Shown here: positions 8,415 to 17,017 of the stretch, piece after piece
Layout: each line of letters opens with the position of its first letter
Position numbering within the stretch: position 1 is the stretch's first letter
DNA from: Streptomyces zingiberis
GTDB lineage: Bacteria; Actinomycetota; Actinomycetes; Streptomycetales; Streptomycetaceae
Assembly: GCF_012034935.1 (NCBI RefSeq)
Contig: NZ_JAATEN010000018.1
Span: forward strand, 1 to 64,000
Direction of reading: 5' to 3'
DNA: 64,000 nucleotides
The notes under the pieces: model-generated
Seen by the model: only the letters and a program-made list of their open reading frames with translations
What the model was told of the DNA's origin: nothing
Database searches by the model: none
Made by a program: the position numbers and the translations under genes

Positions 8415-9416
8415 GTGGCAAGGGTTCACAGGGGCATACGGATGGCGAGCGCCGCCCTGGCGCTCGGCCTGGCTCTCGCGGCATGCAGCAGCACGGGCGG
8501 CAAGCGCGCCGAGGAGAAGGCCGAGCAGGCCGGTGGCAGGTCCGCCGCGGGCACCCCGCGCTGGACCTTCGCCATGGTGACCCACTCCGGCGACGGGGAC
8601 ACCTTCTGGGACATCGTCCAGAAGGGCGCGGAGAAGGCCGCCGCCAAGGACAACATCCGGTTCCTCTACGCGCAGCACGACGAGGGGCAGCAGCAGGCCG
8701 AACTCGTCCAGTCCATGATCGACCAGGATGTCGACGGCCTGATCGTCTCGCTCGCCAAGCCCCAGGCGATGAAGTCGGTGGTCAAGCGGGCGGTGAAGGC
8801 CGGTATCCCGGTGATCACGGTCAACTCCGGCTCCGCCGAGTCCGAGGAGTTCGGCGCCCTGACCCACATCGGCCAGGACGAGACCGTCGCGGGCCGCGCC
8901 GTCGGCGAGGAGCTCAACGAGCGCGGCCGGAAGAAGGCCGTCTGCGTCCTGCACGAGCAGGGCAACGTCGGCCACGAACAGCGCTGCGACGGGGCCCGCG
9001 AGACCTTCGACGGCAAGCTGAAGAACCTCTACGTCGAGGGCACCAACATGCCCGAGGTGCAGTCCGCCATCGAGGCCGAACTCCAGTCGGACACCGCCGT
9101 CGACGCCGTCGTCACGCTCGGCGCGCCGTTCGCCGCCGCCGCCGTCAAGGCCAAGGACACCGCCGGCAGCGAGGCCGAGATCTCCACCTTCGACCTCAAC
9201 GAGGAGGTCGCCCGCGCCCTGGACGAGAAGGAACTGGCCTTCGCCGTCGACCAGCAGCCCTACCTCCAGGGCTACCAGGCCGTCGACCTGCTCTGGCTGT
9301 ACCGCTACAACGCCGACGTGCTCGGCGGCGGTGAGCCCGTGCTCACCGGCCCGGAGATCGTGGGCCAGGAGGACGCCGCGGCCCTGACCCGCTACGCGAA
9401 GCGGGGTACCCGGTGA
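8415..9416 (+). CDS. Sugar ABC transporter substrate-binding lipoprotein (CUT2/RbsB type)
   Basis: Extracellular solute-binding lipoprotein, about 333 residues. The N-terminus ARVHRGIRMASAALALGLA followed by the lipobox LAAC predicts lipid attachment. The mature part is an RbsB-like two-lobe fold (FAMVTHSGDGDTFWDIVQKG, DVDGLIVSLAKPQAMKSVV, VITVNSGS, AVVTLGAPFAAAAV, AVDQQPYLQGYQAVDLLWL). GTG 8415 is chosen because it gives a normal lipoprotein signal; the frame stays open to GTG 8253, but that would put a 54-residue hydrophilic tail before the signal. It overlaps the permease by 4 bp. The sugar is unknown. Confidence 0.9.
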   Translation: MARVHRGIRMASAALALGLALAACSSTGGKRAEEKAEQAGGRSAAGTPRWTFAMVTHSGDGDTFWDIVQKGAEKAAAKDNIRFLYAQHDEGQQQAELVQSMIDQDVDGLIVSLAKPQAMKSVVKRAVKAGIPVITVNSGSAESEEFGALTHIGQDETVAGRAVGEELNERGRKKAVCVLHEQGNVGHEQRCDGARETFDGKLKNLYVEGTNMPEVQSAIEAELQSDTAVDAVVTLGAPFAAAAVKAKDTAGSEAEISTFDLNEEVARALDEKELAFAVDQQPYLQGYQAVDLLWLYRYNADVLGGGEPVLTGPEIVGQEDAAALTRYAKRGTR

Positions 9417-10492
9417 CGGCGCAGGCCACGGCGGCCCGGCCCGCCCCACCCGCCGGCGGCGCGGGAGACACCGGCGACGACGGACGACTGGAGCGCCGCT
9501 CCCTTCCCCGCCGGCTGATGAGCCGTCCCGAACTGGGCGCCGTCGTCGGCGCGGCGGCCGTCTTCGTCTTCTTCGCGGTCGTCTCCGACAGCTTCCTGAA
9601 GCCCGCGGGGCTCAGCACCGTCCTCTACGCCGCGTCGACCATCGGCATCATGGCCGTCCCCGTGGCGCTGCTGATGATCGGTGGCGAGTTCGACCTCTCG
9701 ACCGGCGTCATGGTGACGTCCTCGGCGCTGATCTCCTCGATGTTCAGCTACCAGATGACGGCCAACGTCTGGGTCGGTGTCCTGGTGTCCCTGCTGGTCA
9801 CGCTCGCCATCGGCTTCTTCAACGGCATCATGCTGATCCGCACGAAGCTGCCGAGCTTCATCATCACCCTCGGCACCTTCCTGATGCTGACCGGTCTCAA
9901 CCTCGGCTTCACCAAGCTGATCAGCGGCGGTGTCTCCACCCGCACCATCGGCGACATGGAGGGCTTCGCGTCGGCCCGCGTCCTGTTCGCCGCCCACCTC
10001 CAGCTCGGCAGCGTCCGGCTGGAGGCCACCGTGCTGTGGTGGCTCGCCCTGGTGGCGCTCGCCACCTGGGTGCTGCTGCGCACCCGCGCGGGCAACTGGA
10101 TCTTCGCCTCGGGCGGCGGGGCCGAGGCCGCCCGCGCGGTCGGCGTCCCCGTCAACCGCACCAAGGTCGGCCTCTACATGGCCGTGGCCTTCGCCGCCTG
10201 GATCTCCGGCCAGCACCTGCTCTTCCGTTACGACGCGGTGCAGTCCGGCGAGGGCGTGGGCAACGAGTTCCTGTACATCATCGCCGCCGTCATCGGCGGC
10301 TGCCTGATGACCGGCGGTTACGGCTCGGCCATCGGCGCGGCGATCGGAGCGCTGATCTTCGGTATGACCAGCCGGGGCATCGTCTACGCGCAGTGGGATC
10401 CCGACTGGTTCAAATTCTTCCTGGGAGGCATGCTGCTGCTGGCCACGCTGCTCAATGCCTGGGTCCGCAAGCGGGCGGAGGCGACACGATGA
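9413..10492 (+). CDS. Sugar ABC transporter permease (CUT2/RbsC type)
   Basis: 359-residue integral membrane protein with about eight to ten hydrophobic segments from residue 45 on. The BPD_transp_2 signature region LMIGGEFDLSTGVMV, the loop motif GAEAARAVGVPVNRTKVGLY and the C-terminal IIAAVIGGCLMTGGYGSAIGA identify the ribose/xylose/fructose-type branch. It forms the channel for the lipoprotein encoded just upstream (GTGA overlap) and the ATPase just downstream (ATGA overlap), so the three are translationally coupled. The first ~40 residues are hydrophilic and cytoplasmic. Confidence 0.93.
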   Translation: MTAQATAARPAPPAGGAGDTGDDGRLERRSLPRRLMSRPELGAVVGAAAVFVFFAVVSDSFLKPAGLSTVLYAASTIGIMAVPVALLMIGGEFDLSTGVMVTSSALISSMFSYQMTANVWVGVLVSLLVTLAIGFFNGIMLIRTKLPSFIITLGTFLMLTGLNLGFTKLISGGVSTRTIGDMEGFASARVLFAAHLQLGSVRLEATVLWWLALVALATWVLLRTRAGNWIFASGGGAEAARAVGVPVNRTKVGLYMAVAFAAWISGQHLLFRYDAVQSGEGVGNEFLYIIAAVIGGCLMTGGYGSAIGAAIGALIFGMTSRGIVYAQWDPDWFKFFLGGMLLLATLLNAWVRKRAEATR

Positions 10493-11727
10493 CCGAGCGA
10501 ACCGACGAGACCGGGAACACCCCGGACACCGGGAACGCCCCGGACACCGGGAACGCCCCGGACACCGGGAACGCCCCGGACACCGGGAACGCCCCGAAGA
10601 CCGGGAGCGCCGGAAACACCGGTAACGCCGCGAACGGCATGAAGGCCGCGAACAGCGGGGAGGCCGGGCCCGGCGGTGACGCGGCGGCCGCTCCCCGCCC
10701 GGAACGCCCGGGGGAGCCCCGCGACCCCGGCGAGGCGCCCGCCGCGGCCACGGCGCCTCCCGAGCCGGCTCCGGAGACGGGCCCGGCGGCCACCGCCGGG
10801 CCGGACCGGGTGGAGCAGCACCCCCCGCTGGTCGCCCTGCGCGACGTGAGCAAGTACTACGGCTCCGTCCGGGCGCTGGAGGGGGTCGGCCTGGAGGTGC
10901 ACGCGGGCGAGATCACCTGTGTGCTGGGGGACAACGGGGCCGGCAAGTCCACCCTCATCAAGATCATTTCTGGGCTGCACCTCCACGACTCCGGCTCCTT
11001 CGCCGTCGCGGGGGAGGAGCGCCGGCTCTCCTCCCCGCGTGAGGCGCTCGACCTGGGGATCGCCACCGTCTACCAGGACCTGGCGGTGGTGCCGCTGATG
11101 CCGGTCTGGCGGAACTTCTTCCTCGGGTCGGAGCCCACCCGCGGCCGGGGCCCGTTCCGGCGGCTCGACGTCGCGCAGATGCGCGCCACCACCCGCGGGG
11201 CGCTGCTGCGCATGGGGATCGACCTGCGCGACGTCGACCAGCCGATCGGCACGCTCTCCGGCGGCGAGCGGCAGTGCGTGGCCATCGCCCGCGCCGTCCA
11301 CTTCGGGGCCCGCGTCCTCGTGCTGGACGAACCCACCGCGGCCCTCGGCGTCAAGCAGTCGGGCATGGTGCTGAAGTACGTCGCGGCGGCCCGCGACGCC
11401 GGGCTCGGTGTGGTGCTGATCACCCACAACCCGCACCACGCCTACCTGGTCGGTGACCGGTTCGTCCTGCTCAAGCGGGGAGCGATGGCGGGCAGCCACA
11501 CCCGTGACGAGATCGGGCTGGACGAGCTGACGCGGCAGATGGCGGGCGGCTCGGAGCTGGAGCAGCTCAGCCACGAACTGGAGCGGGCCCCCGCCCCGGA
11601 CCTGCCCTCGGCCACGCCGCCACCGGGCCCCGCGGCCACCCCGTCACCCGTTCCCGGGAGCAGGCCACCGGCGGGGCCGTCGGCGGTGCCCGCGGAAGCC
11701 GCCGGGGACGGCGCCGGGACCGGCTGA
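10489..11727 (+). CDS. Sugar ABC transporter ATP-binding protein (single-domain, FrcA-like)
   Basis: 412 residues, of which about 115-355 form one ABC domain: Walker A GDNGAGKST (147-155), signature LSGGE (256-260), Walker B VLVLDEP (Asp280, Glu281) and the H-loop region VVLITHNPHH. RbsA/XylG proteins have two ABC domains; the single domain and TAALGVKQSGMVLKYVA resemble FrcA-type transporters. The first ~110 residues are low complexity, including four to five 18-bp repeats encoding PDTGNA, and the last ~60 are Pro/Ala-rich. Both tails are probably disordered. The ATG at 10489 overlaps the permease stop. Confidence 0.92.
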   Translation: MTERTDETGNTPDTGNAPDTGNAPDTGNAPDTGNAPKTGSAGNTGNAANGMKAANSGEAGPGGDAAAAPRPERPGEPRDPGEAPAAATAPPEPAPETGPAATAGPDRVEQHPPLVALRDVSKYYGSVRALEGVGLEVHAGEITCVLGDNGAGKSTLIKIISGLHLHDSGSFAVAGEERRLSSPREALDLGIATVYQDLAVVPLMPVWRNFFLGSEPTRGRGPFRRLDVAQMRATTRGALLRMGIDLRDVDQPIGTLSGGERQCVAIARAVHFGARVLVLDEPTAALGVKQSGMVLKYVAAARDAGLGVVLITHNPHHAYLVGDRFVLLKRGAMAGSHTRDEIGLDELTRQMAGGSELEQLSHELERAPAPDLPSATPPPGPAATPSPVPGSRPPAGPSAVPAEAAGDGAGTG

Positions 11728-12000
11728 CGCCGGCACCGCCGCCGGAAGCCGGGACCGGCGGGCCACCGGGACCGGCGGGGCGGCCGGGGGCGGGCCGTCC
11801 CGTCCCGCGCCCCGCCGGGCGCCCGGCCGTCCCGCGCGCCCGGGGCCGGGGGCCGCGACGTGCCCCGGCACGGCCGCTTCGCGCCCTCCGCCCCCTCTGA
11901 GGCACAATCGTCCACCGGGCGGCCGACCACCGCCGGCCGGGCCCGCCCGGCGCCCCGGCGCGGCGGACGCCTGCCGCCACCCCGACGACCTTGTGAGCCG
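11728..12000. other. Spacer between the ABC ATPase and ROK genes
   Basis: 273 bp of GC-rich sequence with overlapping short CCGGGACCGGCGGG-type repeats (about 11750-11780). The ROK frame is open back to 11860 but without domain content. No strong terminator, so the kinase probably stays in the operon. Confidence 0.4.
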
Positions 12001-13140
12001 ATGAGCACCTACCGCGAGTTGACCCACCGGGGAGCGGCCCGGGCCACCGTCCTGCGGACCGTGGGCCCGCGCGAGCGGCGCTCGCACCTCAGCGCCCCGC
12101 GTGTGCCGACCGTCGGCATCGACATCGGAGGCACCAAGGTCGCTGCCGGTGTCGTGGACGCGGACGGCAACATCCTGGAGAAGATCCGCACCGAGACCCC
12201 GGACAAGTCCAAGAGCCCCAAGGTCGTCGAGAACACCATCGTCGAACTGGTGCTGGACCTCTCCGACCGGCACGACGTGCACGCCGTGGGCATCGGCGCG
12301 GCCGGCTGGGTCGACGCCGACCGGTCCAACGTCCTGTTCGCGCCCCATCTGGCCTGGCGCAACGAGCCCATCCGGGACGCCCTCACCGCCCGGCTCGCCG
12401 TCCCCGTCATGATCGACAACGACGCCAACACCGCGGCCTGGGGCGAGTGGCGCTTCGGTGCGGGCCGGGGCGCGGACCACATCGTCATGATCACCCTGGG
12501 GACCGGGATCGGCGGCGCGATCCTGGAGGAGGGCGAGGTCAAACGGGGCGCCTACGGCGTCGCCGGCGAGTTCGGCCATATGCAGGTGGTGCCGGGCGGC
12601 CACCGCTGCCCCTGCGGCAACCGCGGCTGCTGGGAGCAGTACAGCTCCGGCAACGCCCTGGTCCGCGAGGCCCGCGAGCTGGCCGCCGCCGACTCCCCGG
12701 TGGCCTACAACATCATCGACCGGGTCGGCGGCAACATCGCGGACATCACCGGCCCGCTGATCACCGAACTCGCCCGCGGCGGCGACGCCATGTGCGTCGA
12801 ACTGCTCCAGGACATCGGCCAGTGGCTGGGTGTCGGCCTGGCCAACCTCGCCGCCGCCCTGGACCCCTCCGCGTTCGTCGTCGGCGGCGGCGTCAGCGCG
12901 GCCGACGACCTGCTGCTCGGCCCAGCCAGGGACGCCTTCCGCCGCCAGCTCACCGGCCGCGGCTACCGCCCCGAGGCCACCATCAGCAAGGCGGAACTCG
13001 GCAACGAGGCCGGCCTCGTCGGCGCCGCCGACCAGGCCCGGCTGGTGGCGCGCCGCTTCCGCCGCACCAACCGGCGCCGGGTCGAGCGCCACGCCCGCTA
13101 CGAACGGTACGCGCAGGTCGTCAGGGGAGGCCGGGCATGA
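12001..13140 (+). CDS. ROK-family sugar kinase (glucokinase-like)
   Basis: 379-residue cytosolic ATP-dependent sugar kinase. Phosphate-binding motif VGIDIGGTKVAAG (about 38-50), catalytic DNDANTAAWGEW, TLGTGIGGAILEEG, and the ROK zinc site GHRCPCGNRGCWEQY (CxCGxxGCxE). There is no N-terminal helix-turn-helix, so it is a kinase and not a ROK repressor. The N-terminal extension STYRELTHRGAARATVLRTV is, as I recall, characteristic of Streptomyces orthologs next to CUT2 transporters. It likely phosphorylates the sugar imported by the upstream transporter. It overlaps the next gene by 4 bp. Confidence 0.93.
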   Translation: MSTYRELTHRGAARATVLRTVGPRERRSHLSAPRVPTVGIDIGGTKVAAGVVDADGNILEKIRTETPDKSKSPKVVENTIVELVLDLSDRHDVHAVGIGAAGWVDADRSNVLFAPHLAWRNEPIRDALTARLAVPVMIDNDANTAAWGEWRFGAGRGADHIVMITLGTGIGGAILEEGEVKRGAYGVAGEFGHMQVVPGGHRCPCGNRGCWEQYSSGNALVREARELAAADSPVAYNIIDRVGGNIADITGPLITELARGGDAMCVELLQDIGQWLGVGLANLAAALDPSAFVVGGGVSAADDLLLGPARDAFRRQLTGRGYRPEATISKAELGNEAGLVGAADQARLVARRFRRTNRRRVERHARYERYAQVVRGGRA

Positions 13141-14081
13141 CCGGTGAGGAACCACGAGCCGCTCGGCGCGAGCCCTCCCCGGTGGACCACGGGCCCGGCG
13201 GGCAGCACGGCCCCGGGGCCGGAGCCGGACCGGGCCCCGGAGCCGGACCGGGCCCCGGAGCCGGACCGGGCGAGCCGCCGGCCGGGCCGCGGCACGCGCC
13301 CTCCGGTGAGACGCGCCCCGTGCCGTCCGGTGGCGCGTCCGGTTCTCCGCCGGCCGGCGCGGCGGGACGTGAGCCGTCCGCCGGCGCGGCGCGCGGCGCG
13401 GGACGTCCCACGGGAAACGTCCCGGAGAGCGGCCCGGAGAGCGGCCCGGAGAGCGGCCCGGGAGGAACCAAGCGGCCGCGTTCCTCCTGGAGGGAGCGCT
13501 CGCACTCCTCGTGGAAGCACCCGAGCAACCGCCGCCGCCTCTTCATCCTCTGCGTCATCGTGCTGCTCATCGGCATCCCCACCGGTTACATCGTGATCTC
13601 CGCGGAGCAGAGCCGGGACAGTGGCCGGGACAAGCAGGCGCGGGCCGCCGCCACCGGACTCACGTTCGAGTGGCCCCCCCGGGTCACCCGCCGCATCTAC
13701 GAGGTGCCGATCACCGGCTACTCCGCCGACGTGGCGTGGTACGAGACCAACAGCTGGGAGACGAGCAAGCTCTACGTCCAGTTCACGACCTCGCCGGGCG
13801 GGCTCGACCTCTTCCTCGGCCGGATCGGTGCCGTCCGCGGTGACCTCCGCGAGGGCACCGTGCCCGTCGCGGACGAGGATGCCGCCCAGGTCGGCTGGCG
13901 GCTCGGCGCCGGGCATCCTTCCGGTTCCTCCCACGCGGTGAGCACCGCCCCCACGGCCCGCGCGGACTGGTCCGGGCTGGTGCTCGACCACCCGGGGCCC
14001 CGGCCGCGGCTCGAGATCGCCGTGGACCGCAGCAACCCCGAACACCCCATGGTCTACGTCGTCTCCACCGTGAAGCTCTGA
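13137..14081 (+). CDS. Single-pass membrane protein of unknown function
   Basis: 314 residues: a disordered cytoplasmic N-terminus (1-140) with an 18-bp repeat encoding AGPGPG units, one transmembrane helix (about 140-160, LFILCVIVLLIGIPTGYIVI), and an extracytoplasmic domain of about 150 residues (RRIYEVPITGYSADVAWYET, FTTSPGGLDLFLGRIGAVR, MVYVVSTVKL). No known domain recognised. The ATG overlaps the ROK stop (ATGA), so it is the last gene of the sugar operon. A role linked to sugar sensing or uptake at the membrane is possible but not shown. Confidence 0.8.
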   Translation: MTGEEPRAARREPSPVDHGPGGQHGPGAGAGPGPGAGPGPGAGPGEPPAGPRHAPSGETRPVPSGGASGSPPAGAAGREPSAGAARGAGRPTGNVPESGPESGPESGPGGTKRPRSSWRERSHSSWKHPSNRRRLFILCVIVLLIGIPTGYIVISAEQSRDSGRDKQARAAATGLTFEWPPRVTRRIYEVPITGYSADVAWYETNSWETSKLYVQFTTSPGGLDLFLGRIGAVRGDLREGTVPVADEDAAQVGWRLGAGHPSGSSHAVSTAPTARADWSGLVLDHPGPRPRLEIAVDRSNPEHPMVYVVSTVKL

Positions 14082-14411
14082 ACCGGGCCGGCGGCCCGGT
14101 GGCCCGCGCCGGCCGCGGTCCCGTGCGGCCCCGGTGCGGCCGGGCCGCGCGGACCCACGGGACCTCGCGGAACCAGGGGCCGTTCGCCTCCCCGCACGCT
14201 TCTACGGGCCTGTAGAGTCCCGTTCGAGGGTACGGGCGCCGGACGCCCGGTGGACAGCCGGCCGGCCGGTGTGGCCGGCCCTTGTCCTGCGCCCCTTCCC
14301 CTTTCGGAGGAGTACCTTGTCCGCCAGTCCGACGGACCCCCCGGGGCACAGTCCCCGACCACCCCGCCAGGCTTCCCGGCCTGAGCACGGCACACGGCGG
14401 GGTGGTGTTCG
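14082..14411. other. 330-bp region before the hemolysin pair
   Basis: Contains a 16-bp imperfect palindrome TCTACGGGCCTGTAGA (14201-14216, 14 of 16 symmetric), GC-rich inverted repeats near 14255-14280 and a short ORF with a good ribosome-binding site (14317-14415). Confidence 0.5.
14201..14216. promoter_or_regulatory. Imperfect palindrome TCTACGGGCCTGTAGA
   Basis: TCTAC/GTAGA ends with a GC centre, about 100 bp before the short ORF/hemolysin genes. Shape resembles small dimeric repressor operators (BlaI-type sites have TAC...GTA ends). Regulator unknown. Confidence 0.35.
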
Positions 14412-14415
14412 TTGA
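14317..14415 (+). CDS. Possible 32-codon upstream ORF coupled to the CNNM gene
   Basis: TTG start 5 bases after GGAGGA (14306-14311), then 31 further codons rich in Pro, Arg, Ser and Gly, and a TGA stop at 14413-14415 that overlaps the TTG start of the next gene (TTGA). The downstream gene has no good ribosome-binding site of its own and no earlier in-frame start. Translation of this ORF could therefore deliver ribosomes to it. The peptide itself is not recognised and may have no function. Confidence 0.35.
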   Translation: MSASPTDPPGHSPRPPRQASRPEHGTRRGGVR

Positions 14416-15845
14416 GTGCCGTCGCGGGCCTGCTGGCCGTCTTCGTGCTGACCGCCGGCACCGGCTACTTCGTCGCCCAGGAGTTCGCGTACGTCTCCGC
14501 CGACCGCCTCGCCCTGGCCCGGGAGGCCGAGGCGGGGGACAAGAAGGCCGCCCGCGCCCTGAAGGTGCTGGAGCGGCTGTCGTTCATGCTCTCCGGCGCC
14601 CAGCTGGGCATCACCGTGACCGGTCTGGTCGTCGGATTCATCGCCGAGCCCTCGGTCTCCGCGCTGCTCCGGCCCGTGCTCTCCGGTGCGGGGGTCCCCG
14701 GGGCGGCGGTGAGCGGCATCGCCGTCGTGCTGGCCTTCGTCCTGGCCACGGTCGTGCAGATGGTACTGGGTGAACTGGCGCCGAAGAACCTGGCCATCGC
14801 GGTGCCGGAACGCCTGGCCAAGTCGTTGGCCGGTTCCACGCTGGCGTATCTGAAGGTGGTGGGCCCGCTGGTGCGCGTCTTCGACGGGGCGGCGAACAGG
14901 CTGCTGCGCAAGGCCGGTATCGAGCCGGTGGAGGAGCTGCACCACGGCGCGACCCTGGAGGAACTGGGGCACCTGATCAGCGAGTCCCACGAACAGGGCG
15001 GGCTGCCGCGGGAGACGGCGGCCCTGCTCGACCACGCCCTGGAGTTCTCCGACCGGACCCTGGACGAGGTGATGGTCCCGCGCGCCGACGCGGTCTTCCT
15101 CCGCGAGGACGCGACCGCCGAGGAGACCGTCGGCCTGATAGCCCGGCACGGCCACTCCAGCTACCCGGTGCTCGGCGAGCACCCGGACGACCTGGTCGGT
15201 GTGGTCGGTGTACGGGAGCTGACCGGGCTGCCCGCCGGCCGGCTCACGGCCACGACGGCCGGCGCGCTCGCCCGCCGCCCCCTGCTGCTGCCCGACACCC
15301 TGCCGCTGCCGGAAGCGGTGAAACAGATGAGGGAGCGCGACGACGAGTTCGCCGTGGTCCTCGACGAGCACGGCGGCGTGGCGGGCGTCGTCACCTACGA
15401 GGACATCGCCGAGGAACTGGTCGGCGACATCGCCGACGAGTCCGACACCGTCACCGAGACCGCGGTGGCGGACGGCGGTGGCTGGCTGGTGGACGCCGGA
15501 CGGCGCCTGGACGAGGTGGCCGCCGCGACCGGCGTCCACCTTCCGGAGGAAGAGGACTACGACACCGTGGCGGGCCTGATCGTGGACCGGCTGGGGCGCT
15601 TCCCGGCCATCGGCGACCGCCTCACCGTGGAACTGACCGGTGCGGACGGCGCGCACCCAGGAGATCACGCGCGGATCGAGGTCCGCACGCTCGACCGGCA
15701 TGTGCCGGACCGGGTGCGCCTGGAGCGGGTGGCCGCGTCCGGCGGCGATCCCGGCACCGGACGTGCTGAGGACGGGACGGGACGTGACCGCGAGGCGGAA
15801 CGCGGGCCCCGGGCCGGACGCGACCGTGAGGAGGGACGGAAGTGA
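14412..15845 (+). CDS. CNNM/CBS-domain membrane protein ('hemolysin C' family)
   Basis: 477 residues: an N-terminal CNNM (DUF21) domain with three to four transmembrane segments (about 1-200, FVAQEFAYVSADRLAL, MVLGELAPKNLAIA), a CBS pair (about 215-340, VMVPRADAVFLRE, VLDEHGGVAGVVTYEDI) and a CorC_HlyC C-terminal domain (about 355-440, EEDYDTVAGLIVDRLGRFP). Family members transport or regulate Mg2+/Co2+; the 'hemolysin' label is historical. TTG 14412 is the only usable start. It overlaps the next gene by 4 bp. Confidence 0.9.
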   Translation: MSAVAGLLAVFVLTAGTGYFVAQEFAYVSADRLALAREAEAGDKKAARALKVLERLSFMLSGAQLGITVTGLVVGFIAEPSVSALLRPVLSGAGVPGAAVSGIAVVLAFVLATVVQMVLGELAPKNLAIAVPERLAKSLAGSTLAYLKVVGPLVRVFDGAANRLLRKAGIEPVEELHHGATLEELGHLISESHEQGGLPRETAALLDHALEFSDRTLDEVMVPRADAVFLREDATAEETVGLIARHGHSSYPVLGEHPDDLVGVVGVRELTGLPAGRLTATTAGALARRPLLLPDTLPLPEAVKQMRERDDEFAVVLDEHGGVAGVVTYEDIAEELVGDIADESDTVTETAVADGGGWLVDAGRRLDEVAAATGVHLPEEEDYDTVAGLIVDRLGRFPAIGDRLTVELTGADGAHPGDHARIEVRTLDRHVPDRVRLERVAASGGDPGTGRAEDGTGRDREAERGPRAGRDREEGRK

Positions 15846-16861
15846 GTTTCCCGATGGCACTCCTCGTCACCGTGCTGCTGCTGATCGGCAGCGGGTTCTT
15901 CGTGGCCGCCGAGTTCGCCCTGGTCGCGGCCAAGCGGCACCGGATGGAGAAGGCCGCCGCCGAGGGGCGCCGCGGCGCCGGGGCGGCGCTCGCCGGAATG
16001 CGCGAGCTGTCCCTGATGCTGGCGGGCGCGCAGCTCGGCATCACCGTGTGCACCCTGGGCCTGGGGTCGGTGTCCAAGCCGGCGATCTCCCACGAACTCG
16101 ACCCGCTGCTGCACCGGCTGGGCCTGCCCGCCGCGCTCAGTTACGGTGTGGCGTTCGCCGTGGCCATGGTGGCCGTGGTCTTCCTGCACATGGTGGTGGG
16201 CGAGATGGCGCCCAAGTCCTGGGCCATCGCGCGCCCGGAGCGCGCGGCGATGCTGCTGTCCCCGCCCTTCCGTGCGGTGGTCACGGTGGTGCGCCCGCTG
16301 ATCCGGGTGCTGAACGCGCTGAGCAACGCCCTGGTCCGGCTCTGCCGGGTCACCCCGCGCGACGAGCTCCCCTCCGTCCACAACCGCGAGCAGCTCACCC
16401 ACCTCGTGGCGGAGTCGGAACGGCTGGGACTGATCAGCAAGGACGACTCCGAGCTGATCACCAATTCACTCACCGAACCGCAGACCCCGGTGGGTGACCT
16501 CCAGATCCCGGCCGGCCGGATCATCTCGGTGCCGGCCGGGGCGGGCCTCGACGAGTTGCTCGCCACGGCGGCCGAGCACGACCGCAGCCGCCTGCTGGTG
16601 CGGGACGGCCCGCTGGTCGTCGGCTCGGTCCACGCCCGGGACGCGCTGGTCGCCCGCGGCCGGGGGCGCACCGTCACCGCGCGGGAACTCGCCTGCCCGG
16701 TACCGGAGCTGACCGTCGGTGACACGGTCGGTCACGCCATCGAGCAGCTCCGGCGGCGCCGGGCCTCCCTCGCCGTCGTCCGCGACGGCCAGGGGCGTCT
16801 CACCGGCCTGGTCACCCTGGACGACCTGCTGGCGCGCCTGCTGCACCCGCAGCCGGCGTGA
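15842..16861 (+). CDS. CNNM/CBS-domain membrane protein, shorter paralog
   Basis: 339 residues with the same plan as the upstream protein: CNNM transmembrane domain (1-200; FFVAAEFALVAAKRHRME, HMVVGEMAPKSWAIARPERA) and a CBS pair (about 205-335; RDGPLVVGSVHARDAL, VRDGQGRLTGLVTLDDLLARLL), but no CorC_HlyC domain. Start GTG 15842 overlaps the upstream stop. The co-translated pair probably forms a heteromeric divalent-cation transporter or sensor. Confidence 0.9.
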   Translation: MSFPMALLVTVLLLIGSGFFVAAEFALVAAKRHRMEKAAAEGRRGAGAALAGMRELSLMLAGAQLGITVCTLGLGSVSKPAISHELDPLLHRLGLPAALSYGVAFAVAMVAVVFLHMVVGEMAPKSWAIARPERAAMLLSPPFRAVVTVVRPLIRVLNALSNALVRLCRVTPRDELPSVHNREQLTHLVAESERLGLISKDDSELITNSLTEPQTPVGDLQIPAGRIISVPAGAGLDELLATAAEHDRSRLLVRDGPLVVGSVHARDALVARGRGRTVTARELACPVPELTVGDTVGHAIEQLRRRRASLAVVRDGQGRLTGLVTLDDLLARLLHPQPA

Positions 16862-17017
16862 CAGAATCCCCTCAGGGCGCGCTCCCGCGGTCCCCGGGCT
16901 TCGGCCCCGGTGGAGCGGGGGCGTGCCCGTGCGGAACGGCCGGCGTCCGGAAGGCGGGCGGGGTCGTCACGGAACGGAACAGAGCGCTGTGAAGCGTGGA
17001 AAGACTGAGCATCCCCG

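Noticed and set aside
13488..13502. CebR-like GGGAGCGCTCG inside the one-TM protein gene
   Set aside because: Intragenic, only one good half and on coding sequence; chance occurrence.
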